Source: JBLZUR01 sp048565625 | GTDB taxonomy: Bacteria > Pseudomonadota > Alphaproteobacteria > Sphingomonadales > Sphingomonadaceae | Length of the DNA: 64,000 bases | Direction: 5' to 3' | Assembly: GCF_048565625.1 (NCBI RefSeq) | Contig: NZ_JBLZUR010000002.1 | Coordinates: 2,108,001 to 2,172,000 of the forward strand | Part shown: piece after piece, positions 52,716-61,621 of the stretch | How positions within the stretch are numbered: position 1 is the first letter of the stretch | Layout: each line of letters opens with the position of its first letter | The notes under the pieces: model-generated | The model's input: the letters and a program-made list of their open reading frames with translations, nothing else | Databases searched by the model: none | What the model was told of the DNA's origin: nothing | Program-made: the position numbers and the translations under genes

Positions 52716-54485
52716 TCACCCCCGCGCGACGAAGGCGCGCCAGCTGCCGAGCGCGGTGATATCCTCCGCCCCCACGATCGCCCGCGGCTCCGCGACGAAG
52801 CCCTTCACGCTTGTGCCGTCCGCAAGCGTCACCGTCCCGATCGCCAGCGGCGCGGGCACGTCCACGACGAAGCTGCCGAAGGCCGCGACGTCCAGCTCAT
52901 AGACCTCGACCTTGATCGCCGCGCCGTTATCACCGCTGTGGATCAAGGCGGGCTTCGGCGGCACGCTGTCCGCCATCGCATAGAGGCGGTAGGCAGGCGC
53001 GGTCTCCGTTGCCTCCACGAACACCGCGTCGCGGCTGGTCAGCTGCCAGTGGAGCGGCATGTCCTTCAGATGCGCGCCGACGACGGCCAGCTTAACAGTC
53101 TGCACTCGACCCTCCATGTCCAGAGATGGCGGCGGCGGCAGGTCCGCCGCGCCCAGATAGTTCTCGGCGATCCCGATCAGCGCCCGGTCGGTATCGGCAG
53201 GACCGATCAGGGTGATGCCGAACCCCGTTCCGTTCGCCCGCACGCCCGCCGGCACGGCGATCGCCGCCATGTCGAGCAGGTTCACGAAGTTGGTGTAGAA
53301 GCCGAGATTGCTGTTCAGCGCCACAGGAGCCGCCAGCATCTCCCTGACCCGGTATGTCGTGCCGGTGGTCGGGAAGGCGAGCAGGTCCACCCCCTCCCAC
53401 ATCAAATCCGCCTCTCGCTTCAGCGCGGCCATGCGGTAGATGCCGTTCCACAGCGCCACCGCGCCGATCCCCAGCCCCGGCTCGATCACCGCCCGCACGG
53501 TCGCGTCGATGGCGTCCGGATTGCTGGCCAGCAGGTCCGCGACAGCAGCCGTCCGCTCCGCCACCCAAGGTCCGCCGTAGAGCAGCTGCGCGGCCTCCAA
53601 TAGCGGCGCGATGTCGATTTCCACGATCTCCGCCGTTGCCGCCAGCCGCTCGACTGCGCGGTCGTAGAGGAACTCGGCCTCGCCATCGCCGAACCAGACC
53701 CGCTGATCCCGGCGCGGCACCCCGATCCGCCGCGCCTGCACCGGGCGATCAGCCAGCGGCTTGGAGAACGGATCGCCCGCATCGAACCCGGCGATCACCC
53801 CGTCGACCAGCGCCGCATCGCCGGTCTCGCCGGTGAACACCGTGATGCAGTCGATCGAACGGCATGCGGGGACAAGGCCGCTGGTGCTCCAGCGCCCCTT
53901 GCTCGGCTTGAACCCGATCAGGTGGTTGAACGCGGCCGGCACACGCCCCGACCCTGCCGTGTCGGTGCCGAGCGCGAAGCCCACCAGCCCCGCCGCCACG
54001 GCCACAGCCGACCCCGAACTCGATCCCCCGCTGACATAGCCGAGGTTGTAGGCGTTGCGCGGGATGCCATAGGGGCTCCGCGTCCCGTTCAGCCCGGTCG
54101 CGAACTGGTCGAGATTGGTCTTGCCGACGCACAAAGCCCCCGCCGCCAGCAGCCGTTCGACCACATTGGCCGAGGCATCCGGCTGGTATGCAAAGGCCGG
54201 GCAAGCCGCTGTCGTCTCGAACCCGGCGACATCGATATTGTCCTTCACCGCAAAGGGCACGCCCGCCAGCGGCAGGCTCTCCCCCGCCGCGACCCGCGCA
54301 TCCACCGCCCGCGCCGCCGCCCGCAGATCGTCGGGCGACGCCCGGCTGATCCAGACCTGCGGCTGCACCCGGTCATAGGCGGCAGCCCTCGCGATCGTCT
54401 CCTCGGCCACGGTCAGCGCGCTGGTCTCGCCCGCATTGACGGCAGCTGCGATCGCCCCAGCGCTGAGCCGGTCCAGCGCCGTCAC
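52716..54485 (-). CDS. atzF: allophanate hydrolase
   Basis: Splits allophanate into ammonia and CO2. 589 residues from a GTG at 54485 that overlaps the carboxylase stop. The amidase-signature triad is visible: Lys in PLAGVPFAVKDNIDV, the cis-Ser and Ser of YVSGGSSSGSAVAVAAGL, and FALGTDTAGSGRVPAAFNH. The C-terminal ~130 residues (VVGAHLKDMPLHWQLTSRDA) form the second domain typical of AtzF/DUR1-type enzymes. Last gene of the nitrogen operon. Confidence 0.94.
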   Translation of the reverse strand: MTALDRLSAGAIAAAVNAGETSALTVAEETIARAAAYDRVQPQVWISRASPDDLRAAARAVDARVAAGESLPLAGVPFAVKDNIDVAGFETTAACPAFAYQPDASANVVERLLAAGALCVGKTNLDQFATGLNGTRSPYGIPRNAYNLGYVSGGSSSGSAVAVAAGLVGFALGTDTAGSGRVPAAFNHLIGFKPSKGRWSTSGLVPACRSIDCITVFTGETGDAALVDGVIAGFDAGDPFSKPLADRPVQARRIGVPRRDQRVWFGDGEAEFLYDRAVERLAATAEIVEIDIAPLLEAAQLLYGGPWVAERTAAVADLLASNPDAIDATVRAVIEPGLGIGAVALWNGIYRMAALKREADLMWEGVDLLAFPTTGTTYRVREMLAAPVALNSNLGFYTNFVNLLDMAAIAVPAGVRANGTGFGITLIGPADTDRALIGIAENYLGAADLPPPPSLDMEGRVQTVKLAVVGAHLKDMPLHWQLTSRDAVFVEATETAPAYRLYAMADSVPPKPALIHSGDNGAAIKVEVYELDVAAFGSFVVDVPAPLAIGTVTLADGTSVKGFVAEPRAIVGAEDITALGSWRAFVARG

Positions 54486-57400
54486 GCGGCGGGCTTCAGC
54501 GCCAGGATCGGCGAGCCCGGCTGCACCGACTGCCGCTCCTGAATGTAGAGCTGCGCGATCGTCCCGTCGCCGGGGCTCTCCAGCGGGCACTCCATCTTCA
54601 TCGCCTCGATCACCGCGATGACATCGCCCGCCTTCACCGCGTCGCCCGGCGAGACCAGCAGCTTCCACACGCTGCCCCCGAACGGCGCCTCGATCAGGTC
54701 CGCGCCCTCGGGGACCTCAACCGCGACCTCGGCCGCGCCGCCGCCCGCCTCTTCGGTCAAGCTCGACACGCGGTCGAACTCACCCGAGCGCTGCCACTCC
54801 GCGCGCTCCTCGTCGAAGGCCGCGCCCCGGCTCGCCTGGAAGGCCGCGATCAATTCCGCATTCTCGGCCAGGAACTTGCGGTAATCCGAAAGCCGGAACT
54901 CCGACTCCTCGACCTCGATCGACCGCCGCCCGCTCGGGAAGTCGCGCCGCCAGTCCGCCAGCTCCTCCGCGCTCACCTTGAAGAAGCGAATCTGGTCGAA
55001 GAAGCGCAGCAGCCACGGCTTGCCGTCCACGAAGGCGTCGGTCTGGCGGTGGGTGTTCCACACCTGGATGGTGCGCCCGAACAGCTGGTAGCCGCCCGGC
55101 CCCTCCATGCCGTAGATGCACATATACGCGCCGCCGATCCCGACCACATTCGGCGGCGTCCAGGTCCTCGCCGGGTTGTACTTGGTGGTAACCAGCCGGT
55201 GCCGGGGGTCGACCGGCGTCGCGACCGGCGCGCCGAGATAGACGTCGCCGAGGCCGAGCACGAGGTAGCTCGCGTCGAAGATCACCTCCTCGACCGCGCC
55301 GGCATCGGGCAAGCCGTTGATGCGTCGGATGAACTCGATATTGTCCGGGCACCAGGGCGCGTCGTCGCGGACGGCGGCCATATACTTCTCGATCGTCTCG
55401 ATCGTCGCCGGGTCGCGCCAGCTGAGCGGCAGGTGGACGATGCGGGAGGGAGCGACGAACTCCTCGAGGTCGCCCAGCCGCTCCTCGGCAGCGGTCAGCG
55501 CCGCCAGCGCTCCGGCTTGATCCAGCACACGTCCGTCGAAGTGGAGCTGCAGTGAGCGAATGCCGGGCACGATGTCGATCACGCCGGGCAGCGCCATCCG
55601 CTCCAGCTCGGTCATCAGCGCATGGACGCGGATGCGCAGCTCGATGTCGAGGACGATCGGTCCGTATTCGACCAGGATGTTGCGGTCGCCCTGCTGCCGA
55701 TAAACCGCGCGCGGCCGCAGGCCCTGTGCGGGCAGGTCGGCCAGGATCGGCGACAGGTCCGCGATCTTGCGCGCCTGGTGCTCCACCAGCGGCGTCGCAT
55801 CGGCCGCTGCCGCATCCTCGGCCGTCACCGGCACGAAGCGCAGCCGGTCACCCGGAGAAAGCTGGCCGATCTTCCACCGGTCGGCGGCGATGATCACGAA
55901 CGGACACACGAACCCGCCTAGCGATGGTCCATCGGGGCCGAGAATGATCGGCATGTCCCCGGTGAAATCCACCGCACCGATCGCATAGGGATTGTCGTGG
56001 ATGTTCGACGGGTGCAGCCCCGCCTCGCCCCCATCCGTCCGCGCCCAATGCGGCTTCGGCCCGATCAGGCGGACGCCGGTGCGGTTGCTGTTGTAGTGCA
56101 CCTGCCAGTCGGCCGCGACGATCTCCTCGATGTCGCCGGCCGTGAAGAAGTCCGGCGCGCCATGCGGCCCATAGAGCACCCGGATCGTCCAGCTGGTGCC
56201 GAGCGAAGGCAGCGCTTCGGGCACCACCGCCGTGCCGGTCTCCGCACCGCCGAGATGGAGCGTGTCACCCGCCAGCAGCCGCCGCGCGGCATGGCCGCCG
56301 AACTGACCCAGTTCGAACGTGCTATGGCTGCCCAGATAGGGCGCGATGTCGAGTCCACCCGCGAACAGGATATACCCGCGCATCCCGCCGCCCGAAACGC
56401 GACCGAGCGCCAGCGTCTGCCCCGCCGCCACGTCGATCGGCACGCCGCGCTCGACTGCCACGCCGTCCAGCTTCGCCCCGAAATCCGCGCCCATCAGGCA
56501 CAGCCGCGCGGGCGCGTTGAAGGAGAGCGTGGGCCCGGTGACGGTGACCTCTAGGCCCGCCGTCCCCTCCGGGTTGCCGAGCAGCAGATTGCCCAGCCGG
56601 AAGGATCGGTCGTCCATCGGCCCGGACGGCGGCACGCCGATCGCCCAAAGGCCCTGACGCCCCGGCCAGTCCTGCACCGTCGTCGCGGTGCCGCCGGCGA
56701 CCACGCGGATGCTCTTGGGATGATAGGCGATCGTGTCGAGCAGCTTGGTCGAGACCTCGCCGCTCGCGAACCCCTCGTTCCGCACCACCTCGCGCAGCCA
56801 GCGCAGGTTGGTCTCGATCCCGTCCACGCGGGCCTCGTCCAGCGCCGCCTGCATGGCCGCGATCCCCGCCTCGCGCGTGTCGGCATGGACGATCAGCTTG
56901 GCCAGCATCGGGTCGTACCAGGCGCTGACCGTACTGCCCGCCATCACCCAGGTCTCGGCGCGGATGTCCTCCGGGAAGGTGACGCCGGTCAGCGTGCCTG
57001 AGGTGGGCCGGTAATCCAGCGCCGGGTCCTCGGCATAGAGCCGCACCTGCACCGAATGGCCCTTCGGCGCGGATGGCGCGGCATCGAGGAACGCGAAGTC
57101 GCCCGCCGCACCCCGGATCATCCACTCGACCAGATCGACGCCCATCACCTCTTCGGTGACGCCATGCTCGACCTGCAGCCGGGTGTTCACCTCCAGGAAG
57201 AAGAACTCCCGCCGCTCGGCATCGTAGAGATACTCGACCGTGCCGGCGGACCGGTAACCCGCCGCCTCGCCCAGCCGCACCGCCGATGCGATCAGCTCGG
57301 CCCGCACCTCGGCCGGCAGCAACGGCGCGGGTGCCTCCTCGACGACCTTCTGGTTGCGCCGCTGGAGCGAGCAATCGCGCTCGCCCAGCGCCACCACCCG

Positions 57401-58057
57401 ACCCTTCCCGTCACCGAAGATCTGCACCTCGACATGCCGGGCGCGGCCGACATAGCGTTCCAGGAACACGCCCGCGTCGCCGAAATTGCTGCCACCCAGC
57501 CGGGCCACTCCGGCGAAGCCCTCGCGCACCGCCGCCTCGTCGGCGCAGATGCGCATGCCGATCCCGCCGCCGCCGGCGGTCGCCTTCAGGATGACCGGAT
57601 AGCCGATCTCCCCCGCCGCTTTTGCCGCTTCCTCTTCGTCGGTCAGCAGCTCGGTGCCGGGCGCCAGCGGCACACCGTTCGCCGCCGCCAGCGCGCGGGC
57701 GCTGTGCTTCAACCCGAAGGCGCGCATGTTCTGCGGCGTCGGCCCGATGAACACGACGCCCGCCGCCGCGCAGGCCTCGGCAAATTCAGCGTTCTCCGCC
57801 AGGAACCCGTAGCCGGGGTGGATCGCGCCCGCCCCGGTGTCCGCCGCTGCCTTCAGGATTGCGGCGACGTTCAGGTAGCTTTCGGTCGCGGGTGCCGCGC
57901 CGATGCACACCGCCACATCGGCCTGCGCGACATGAAGCGAGTCCACGTCGGCCTCCGAATAGACCGCGACGGAGCGCAGCCCCATCTTGCGGAGGGTGCG
58001 GATGATCCGGGTGGCGATCGCCCCGCGATTGGCGACCAGGACTGTGTCGAAGCTCAT
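54482..58057 (-). CDS. uca: biotin-dependent urea/guanidine carboxylase
   Basis: 1191 residues. N-terminal biotin carboxylase (VLVANRGAIATRIIRTLRKM; ATP-grasp loop KATAGGGGIGMRI near 165), central allophanate-hydrolase-subunit-like domains (WPGRQGLWAIGVPPSGPMDD near 470; PDAGAVEEVIFDASYLVLGL further on) forming the carboxyltransferase, and a C-terminal biotinyl domain with AVIEAMKMECPLESPGDG, biotinylated Lys about 1154. Annotated as urea carboxylase in most databases, but operons that also carry the paired DUF1989 proteins are known to use guanidine, which this enzyme would carboxylate. Substrate is inferred from context. Confidence 0.93.
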   Translation of the reverse strand: MSFDTVLVANRGAIATRIIRTLRKMGLRSVAVYSEADVDSLHVAQADVAVCIGAAPATESYLNVAAILKAAADTGAGAIHPGYGFLAENAEFAEACAAAGVVFIGPTPQNMRAFGLKHSARALAAANGVPLAPGTELLTDEEEAAKAAGEIGYPVILKATAGGGGIGMRICADEAAVREGFAGVARLGGSNFGDAGVFLERYVGRARHVEVQIFGDGKGRVVALGERDCSLQRRNQKVVEEAPAPLLPAEVRAELIASAVRLGEAAGYRSAGTVEYLYDAERREFFFLEVNTRLQVEHGVTEEVMGVDLVEWMIRGAAGDFAFLDAAPSAPKGHSVQVRLYAEDPALDYRPTSGTLTGVTFPEDIRAETWVMAGSTVSAWYDPMLAKLIVHADTREAGIAAMQAALDEARVDGIETNLRWLREVVRNEGFASGEVSTKLLDTIAYHPKSIRVVAGGTATTVQDWPGRQGLWAIGVPPSGPMDDRSFRLGNLLLGNPEGTAGLEVTVTGPTLSFNAPARLCLMGADFGAKLDGVAVERGVPIDVAAGQTLALGRVSGGGMRGYILFAGGLDIAPYLGSHSTFELGQFGGHAARRLLAGDTLHLGGAETGTAVVPEALPSLGTSWTIRVLYGPHGAPDFFTAGDIEEIVAADWQVHYNSNRTGVRLIGPKPHWARTDGGEAGLHPSNIHDNPYAIGAVDFTGDMPIILGPDGPSLGGFVCPFVIIAADRWKIGQLSPGDRLRFVPVTAEDAAAADATPLVEHQARKIADLSPILADLPAQGLRPRAVYRQQGDRNILVEYGPIVLDIELRIRVHALMTELERMALPGVIDIVPGIRSLQLHFDGRVLDQAGALAALTAAEERLGDLEEFVAPSRIVHLPLSWRDPATIETIEKYMAAVRDDAPWCPDNIEFIRRINGLPDAGAVEEVIFDASYLVLGLGDVYLGAPVATPVDPRHRLVTTKYNPARTWTPPNVVGIGGAYMCIYGMEGPGGYQLFGRTIQVWNTHRQTDAFVDGKPWLLRFFDQIRFFKVSAEELADWRRDFPSGRRSIEVEESEFRLSDYRKFLAENAELIAAFQASRGAAFDEERAEWQRSGEFDRVSSLTEEAGGGAAEVAVEVPEGADLIEAPFGGSVWKLLVSPGDAVKAGDVIAVIEAMKMECPLESPGDGTIAQLYIQERQSVQPGSPILALKPAA

Positions 58058-58689
58058 GCCGACACGATCATCCGGACCGGCGTCGGGTTGAACGCGTTGC
58101 AGGGATTGTTGATCTGCGGGCAGTTGGACACGACCACCACCACGTCCATCTCGGCGCGCAGATCCACGGTCAGGCCGGGCGCGGAGATGCCGTCCACGAT
58201 GCCCAACGATCCGTCCGCCTCGACCGGCACGTTCATGAAGAAGTTGATGTTGGACACCATGTCCCGCTTGCCGCGACCCTCGGTCAGGTTCGCCTCAAGG
58301 AAGTTGTCGACGCAGGCGTGCTGCGCCTTGGTGTGGTGGCCGTAGCGGAGCGTGTTGCTCTCGCAGGAGCACGCCCCGCCGATCGTGTCGTGATATTCGA
58401 CCGAGGTGCCGGTGATCGTCATCATCGGCCGTCCCTCGTTGGACCGCAGCACGCTGCCCTGTCGCAGGAACAGATTGCCCTGCGCCGAGACGGTGTCCTG
58501 CGCGCTGTACCGCTCGGCATCGTCGGCGGCGGAATAGATCAGGAAGTCGACGGCCTGGTTCCCTTCCAGATCGACGATGCGAAGCGTCTGCCCGGCCGCG
58601 ACATGATGCAGCCAGGGTGCGCGCGCGGGCACCACCTCGTCATGGACGATCGCGCCGGGCAAGCCGGTAACGTGCGGATCAGCAGTCAT
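58054..58689 (-). CDS. cgdB: DUF1989 protein, carboxyguanidine deiminase subunit (UAAP2 type)
   Basis: 211 residues: HHVAAGQTLRIVDLEGNQAV, DFLIYSAADDAERYSAQDTV, then GGACSCESNTLRYGHHTKAQ with its Cys-x-Cys and His-His residues, and DVVVVVSNCPQINNPCNAFN. The paired DUF1989 proteins, long called urea-amidolyase-associated proteins, have been shown in other bacteria to form carboxyguanidine deiminase CgdAB, producing allophanate. The stop overlaps the carboxylase start (ATGA). Which of the two is CgdA or CgdB is assigned by analogy. Confidence 0.8.
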   Translation of the reverse strand: MTADPHVTGLPGAIVHDEVVPARAPWLHHVAAGQTLRIVDLEGNQAVDFLIYSAADDAERYSAQDTVSAQGNLFLRQGSVLRSNEGRPMMTITGTSVEYHDTIGGACSCESNTLRYGHHTKAQHACVDNFLEANLTEGRGKRDMVSNINFFMNVPVEADGSLGIVDGISAPGLTVDLRAEMDVVVVVSNCPQINNPCNAFNPTPVRMIVSA

Positions 58690-58707
58690 TCGCCCCCTCT
58701 TCGGTTC

Positions 58708-59526
58708 TTATCGGCGGTAGTAGTCTTCGACGTTCTGGAAGGCGCGCAGTCCCTCCGGCGTCGCATTGCGGATGGGATCATCCTCGGGCGTCACGTCTCC
58801 GCGCCAGGCGGTCGCGCGGAGCGGCGTCACCGTCCACGCTTCGCGCGGATCGAGAACATGCGGGACGTTCGCGATCACCACGATCACGTCCATCTCGGCG
58901 CGCAGCACGATCTGCCGCCCGCCCTCGAACGGCCCGACGATCGGCGTGATCGTCCCGTCCTCTTCGATCCGCGCGCCCTTGAACAGGTTGACGCAGGGGT
59001 GGACGTCGCGGCGGACGAGCCCGTGCTTGGACGCACCCAGAAGCAGCCGGTCGCGTCCGTTCGGGTAAGGGCCGCTGTTCCGTCCCTCCCCGTATTTGGC
59101 GAGGTTGGTGGACGCGTTCGACGTGCCGCAGAACGTGTCGTTGGTCCCGCCCGCATCCTCCAGGATGCTCATCAGCACCCGACCCATATCCGACAGCAGG
59201 AACTTGCCCGCGCCGAGATAGCCGTTCCACTGGATCTTAACCGTGTCGGCGACATTCAGCCGCTCGGTCGGCATCTCCGCATTGAAGATTAGGAGGGAGG
59301 CGCAGGCGTCCCCCTCCAGGTCGATCAGCCGCAGCCGCGACCCGCGTGACAGCCGGCGACTGGCATAACCGCCCGCCGCGATCGTCTCCTCCCACAGCAG
59401 TTCGCCTGCGCCTTCGGGCAAGTCGTCCGCGACCGGGGGCACCTTCGGCATCGCCTCCACGACGGTCCCCGCCATTGCCCGCGCATGATCCCGCGCGGCG
59501 GATGGGTTGGCGAGTGCGCCGCTCAT
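58708..59526 (-). CDS. cgdA: DUF1989 protein, carboxyguanidine deiminase subunit (UAAP1 type)
   Basis: 272 residues with the same fold as its neighbour: SRLRLIDLEGDACASLLIFN, ILEDAGGTNDTFCGTSNAST, GASKHGLVRRDVHPCVNLFK and DVIVVIANVPHVLDPREAW. The conserved Cys and His residues are probably the catalytic/metal site. It precedes the second subunit by 18 bases. The start overlaps the NikR-like gene's stop. Confidence 0.8.
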   Translation of the reverse strand: MSGALANPSAARDHARAMAGTVVEAMPKVPPVADDLPEGAGELLWEETIAAGGYASRRLSRGSRLRLIDLEGDACASLLIFNAEMPTERLNVADTVKIQWNGYLGAGKFLLSDMGRVLMSILEDAGGTNDTFCGTSNASTNLAKYGEGRNSGPYPNGRDRLLLGASKHGLVRRDVHPCVNLFKGARIEEDGTITPIVGPFEGGRQIVLRAEMDVIVVIANVPHVLDPREAWTVTPLRATAWRGDVTPEDDPIRNATPEGLRAFQNVEDYYRR

Positions 59527-60011
59527 GCCGCATCCTTGCCGGATGCAGGCGCCGTCTCATGCCCGTCCTGTTCGTGCAGCGGCGGCAGCAGCGCGGTGGT
59601 GGTGACGAGCTGGAGCTGCTGAACCCCGCGGATGCCGCGCAGCGCGTCGCAGAGATCCTTCAGCCGTACCGCTGGGCCCTGAACCAGCAGGACCTCCATC
59701 AACTGGTCGTCCTCCAGGAAGACGTGCTGGGAGGAGATGACCTCCTTCAGGTAATCCGCCTGCGTCTGTGCCAGCTGCTGTCGAACCCGCCCGCGATCGC
59801 CCCGGTAGACGAGCGTGACCGTGCCCGCGAGCAGGTCCTCCGGCCGGGTCAGTGCCTCATGCTCGGCAAGCGCATGGCGGATCAGCTCGGCGATCAGCTG
59901 GGAGCGGGAAGGCAGGCCCCGCTCCTCCACCATCACGTCCAGCTGGCGGAACAGTTCGGCGGGCAGGCTCATGCTCAGCCGGGCGAGGGTCGTCGGTTCG
60001 GAACTCATCAT
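59523..60011 (-). CDS. NikR-like ribbon-helix-helix regulator lacking nickel ligands
   Basis: 162 residues. N-terminal RHH (LARLSMSLPAELFRQLDVMV then EERGLPSRSQLIAELIRHAL) and a C-terminal ACT-like regulatory domain ending RGIRGVQQLQLVTTTALLPP. Aligned to NikR, the metal-binding stretch HVHLDHDNCLE corresponds to HVFLEDDQLME: only the first His remains and the Cys is gone, and the earlier HHHHD-type site reads TQADY. It therefore should not bind nickel and presumably senses another ligand, perhaps the operon's substrate. It lies inside the operon it may regulate. Confidence 0.8.
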   Translation of the reverse strand: MMSSEPTTLARLSMSLPAELFRQLDVMVEERGLPSRSQLIAELIRHALAEHEALTRPEDLLAGTVTLVYRGDRGRVRQQLAQTQADYLKEVISSQHVFLEDDQLMEVLLVQGPAVRLKDLCDALRGIRGVQQLQLVTTTALLPPLHEQDGHETAPASGKDAA

Positions 60012-60020
60012 TCAGACCTG

Positions 60021-60797
60021 TCAATTATTACGAACAGCGTCAAGTGTAACACTCATCTGACGCGCCTCGCGGGTGCGGCGGGCGAGCGGGAGGTCGTAGA
60101 CCGCCGTCGCGCCGTAGCGATGGGGCGCCTGCGGATCGCGGCGGCGTTTGTCCAAGGTCAGCACGCGGGTGCCGAGGGAAAACGCCTCCTTGATGTCGTG
60201 CGTCACCATCAGGATGGTGAGGTTGTAGTCCTCCCATAGCCGCGTGATGAGGACATGCATGTCGGCGCGGATGCCTGGATCAAGCGCGCCGAAAGGCTCG
60301 TCGAGAAGGAGGATGCGCGGCCGCTTCACGAGCGCCTGCGCGATCGCCAGACGCTGCTGCATCCCGCCCGACATCTGCGCCGGATAGAGGTGCATGCTGT
60401 CGCCCAGCCCGACCGCGTTCAACATCTCCGCCGCCTCCGCCATCGCGGCCCGGCGTGCCGAGCCGAACAGACGGGCGGTGAAGGGTGCCTGCGCACATTC
60501 AAAGCCGAACATGGTGTTGCGGAGAGCCGAGAGGTGCGGGAACACGGAATAGCGCTGGAACACCACGCCGCGATCCGGCCCGCATTCGGGGGCGAGCGGC
60601 GTGCCGTCCAGGAGGATCTGGCCGCGCGTCGGCACCTCCTGCCCCAGGACGACGCGCAACAGGCTGCTCTTGCCGGCGCCGGAAGGTCCTACGATCGAGA
60701 CGAAGGAGCCCTCCGCGATGTCGAGATCGACACGTTCCAGCACAACCTTGTCGCCGTATTCGACCCAGACATTCTGGAGGCTGAGGAGTACGCTCAA
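60021..60797 (-). CDS. NitT/TauT-type ABC transporter ATP-binding protein
   Basis: 258 residues from a TTG at 60797 that overlaps the permease stop (TTGA). Walker A SIVGPSGAGKSSLLRVVLGQ, signature QMSGGMQQRLAIAQALVK, Walker B ILLLDEPFGALDP and the His of MVTHDIKEAFSLG. The closest general type is the nitrate/sulfonate/taurine importer ATPase. It drives uptake of the operon's substrate. Confidence 0.92.
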   Translation of the reverse strand: MSVLLSLQNVWVEYGDKVVLERVDLDIAEGSFVSIVGPSGAGKSSLLRVVLGQEVPTRGQILLDGTPLAPECGPDRGVVFQRYSVFPHLSALRNTMFGFECAQAPFTARLFGSARRAAMAEAAEMLNAVGLGDSMHLYPAQMSGGMQQRLAIAQALVKRPRILLLDEPFGALDPGIRADMHVLITRLWEDYNLTILMVTHDIKEAFSLGTRVLTLDKRRRDPQAPHRYGATAVYDLPLARRTREARQMSVTLDAVRNN

Positions 60798-61609
60798 TGC
60801 TGCCCCCCATGCGCCCAGGGGAAGCCGCGCCGACTCGCCCAGGCGAGCGCCGCGTCCATCATCACCGCCAGCACCGCGATCCACGCGACATAGGGGATGA
60901 TGATGTCCATCGACAGATAGCGGCGGACGAGGAAGATGCGGTAGCCGAGCCCGACATCGGCGGCGATCGCCTCCGCCGAAATCAGGAACACCCAGGCCGG
61001 GCCGAGCGACAGCCGCACCGCCTGGATGAGGCGCGGCATTGCCTGCGGCAGCGCGACGCGGAGCATCAACTGCCAGCTGTTCGCGCCCAAGGTCTGCGCC
61101 TTGATCATCTGTTCGCGCGGAAGGGCGGCGATATGGCCGGCGACGTCGCGGATCATGAAGGGTGCGATGCCGATCACGATCAGGGCAACCTTCGCGGTCT
61201 CGCCGAGCCCGAAGGCGATGAAGAGGATCGGCAAGAGGGCGATCGGAGGGATCACCGCGATGCCCGTCACCAGGGGCCCGAACGTCGCCCGAACGGGCGG
61301 CAATACGCCGAGCACGAGGCCGACGAGCAGGGTCGAGAGCGTCGAGATCGCTACACCGATGGCCAGCCGCTGCAGGCTGGCGAGCGTGTCGGCCCAGAAC
61401 ACGAGTTGGCCGGACAGCGGGTCCGCCTCGAACAGCAGCGCCGACATCGCCTCCACCATGCCGCCGGGCAGCGGCAGGATCTTGTCGCTGGGGTTCGCCG
61501 CGTGCCGTCCGGCCGCGATCACGATGTAGACGATCAGCAGGAGCACGATCGGCAGCGCACCCAGCAGGATGCCGTTCCCGCGTCCGATCCTTCGGTTTAC
61601 CAGGCGCAT
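60794..61609 (-). CDS. NitT/TauT-type ABC transporter permease
   Basis: 271 residues with about six membrane helices (GALPIVLLLIVYIVIAAG; VGLVLGVLPPVRATFGPLVT; AVIPPIALLPILFIAFGLGE) and the ATPase-contact loop QTLGANSWQLMLRVALPQAM. It overlaps the ATPase gene by four bases and lies 12 bases after the binding-protein gene. Confidence 0.93.
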   Translation of the reverse strand: MRLVNRRIGRGNGILLGALPIVLLLIVYIVIAAGRHAANPSDKILPLPGGMVEAMSALLFEADPLSGQLVFWADTLASLQRLAIGVAISTLSTLLVGLVLGVLPPVRATFGPLVTGIAVIPPIALLPILFIAFGLGETAKVALIVIGIAPFMIRDVAGHIAALPREQMIKAQTLGANSWQLMLRVALPQAMPRLIQAVRLSLGPAWVFLISAEAIAADVGLGYRIFLVRRYLSMDIIIPYVAWIAVLAVMMDAALAWASRRGFPWAHGGQH

Positions 61610-61621
61610 GTCCGGCGCGGC

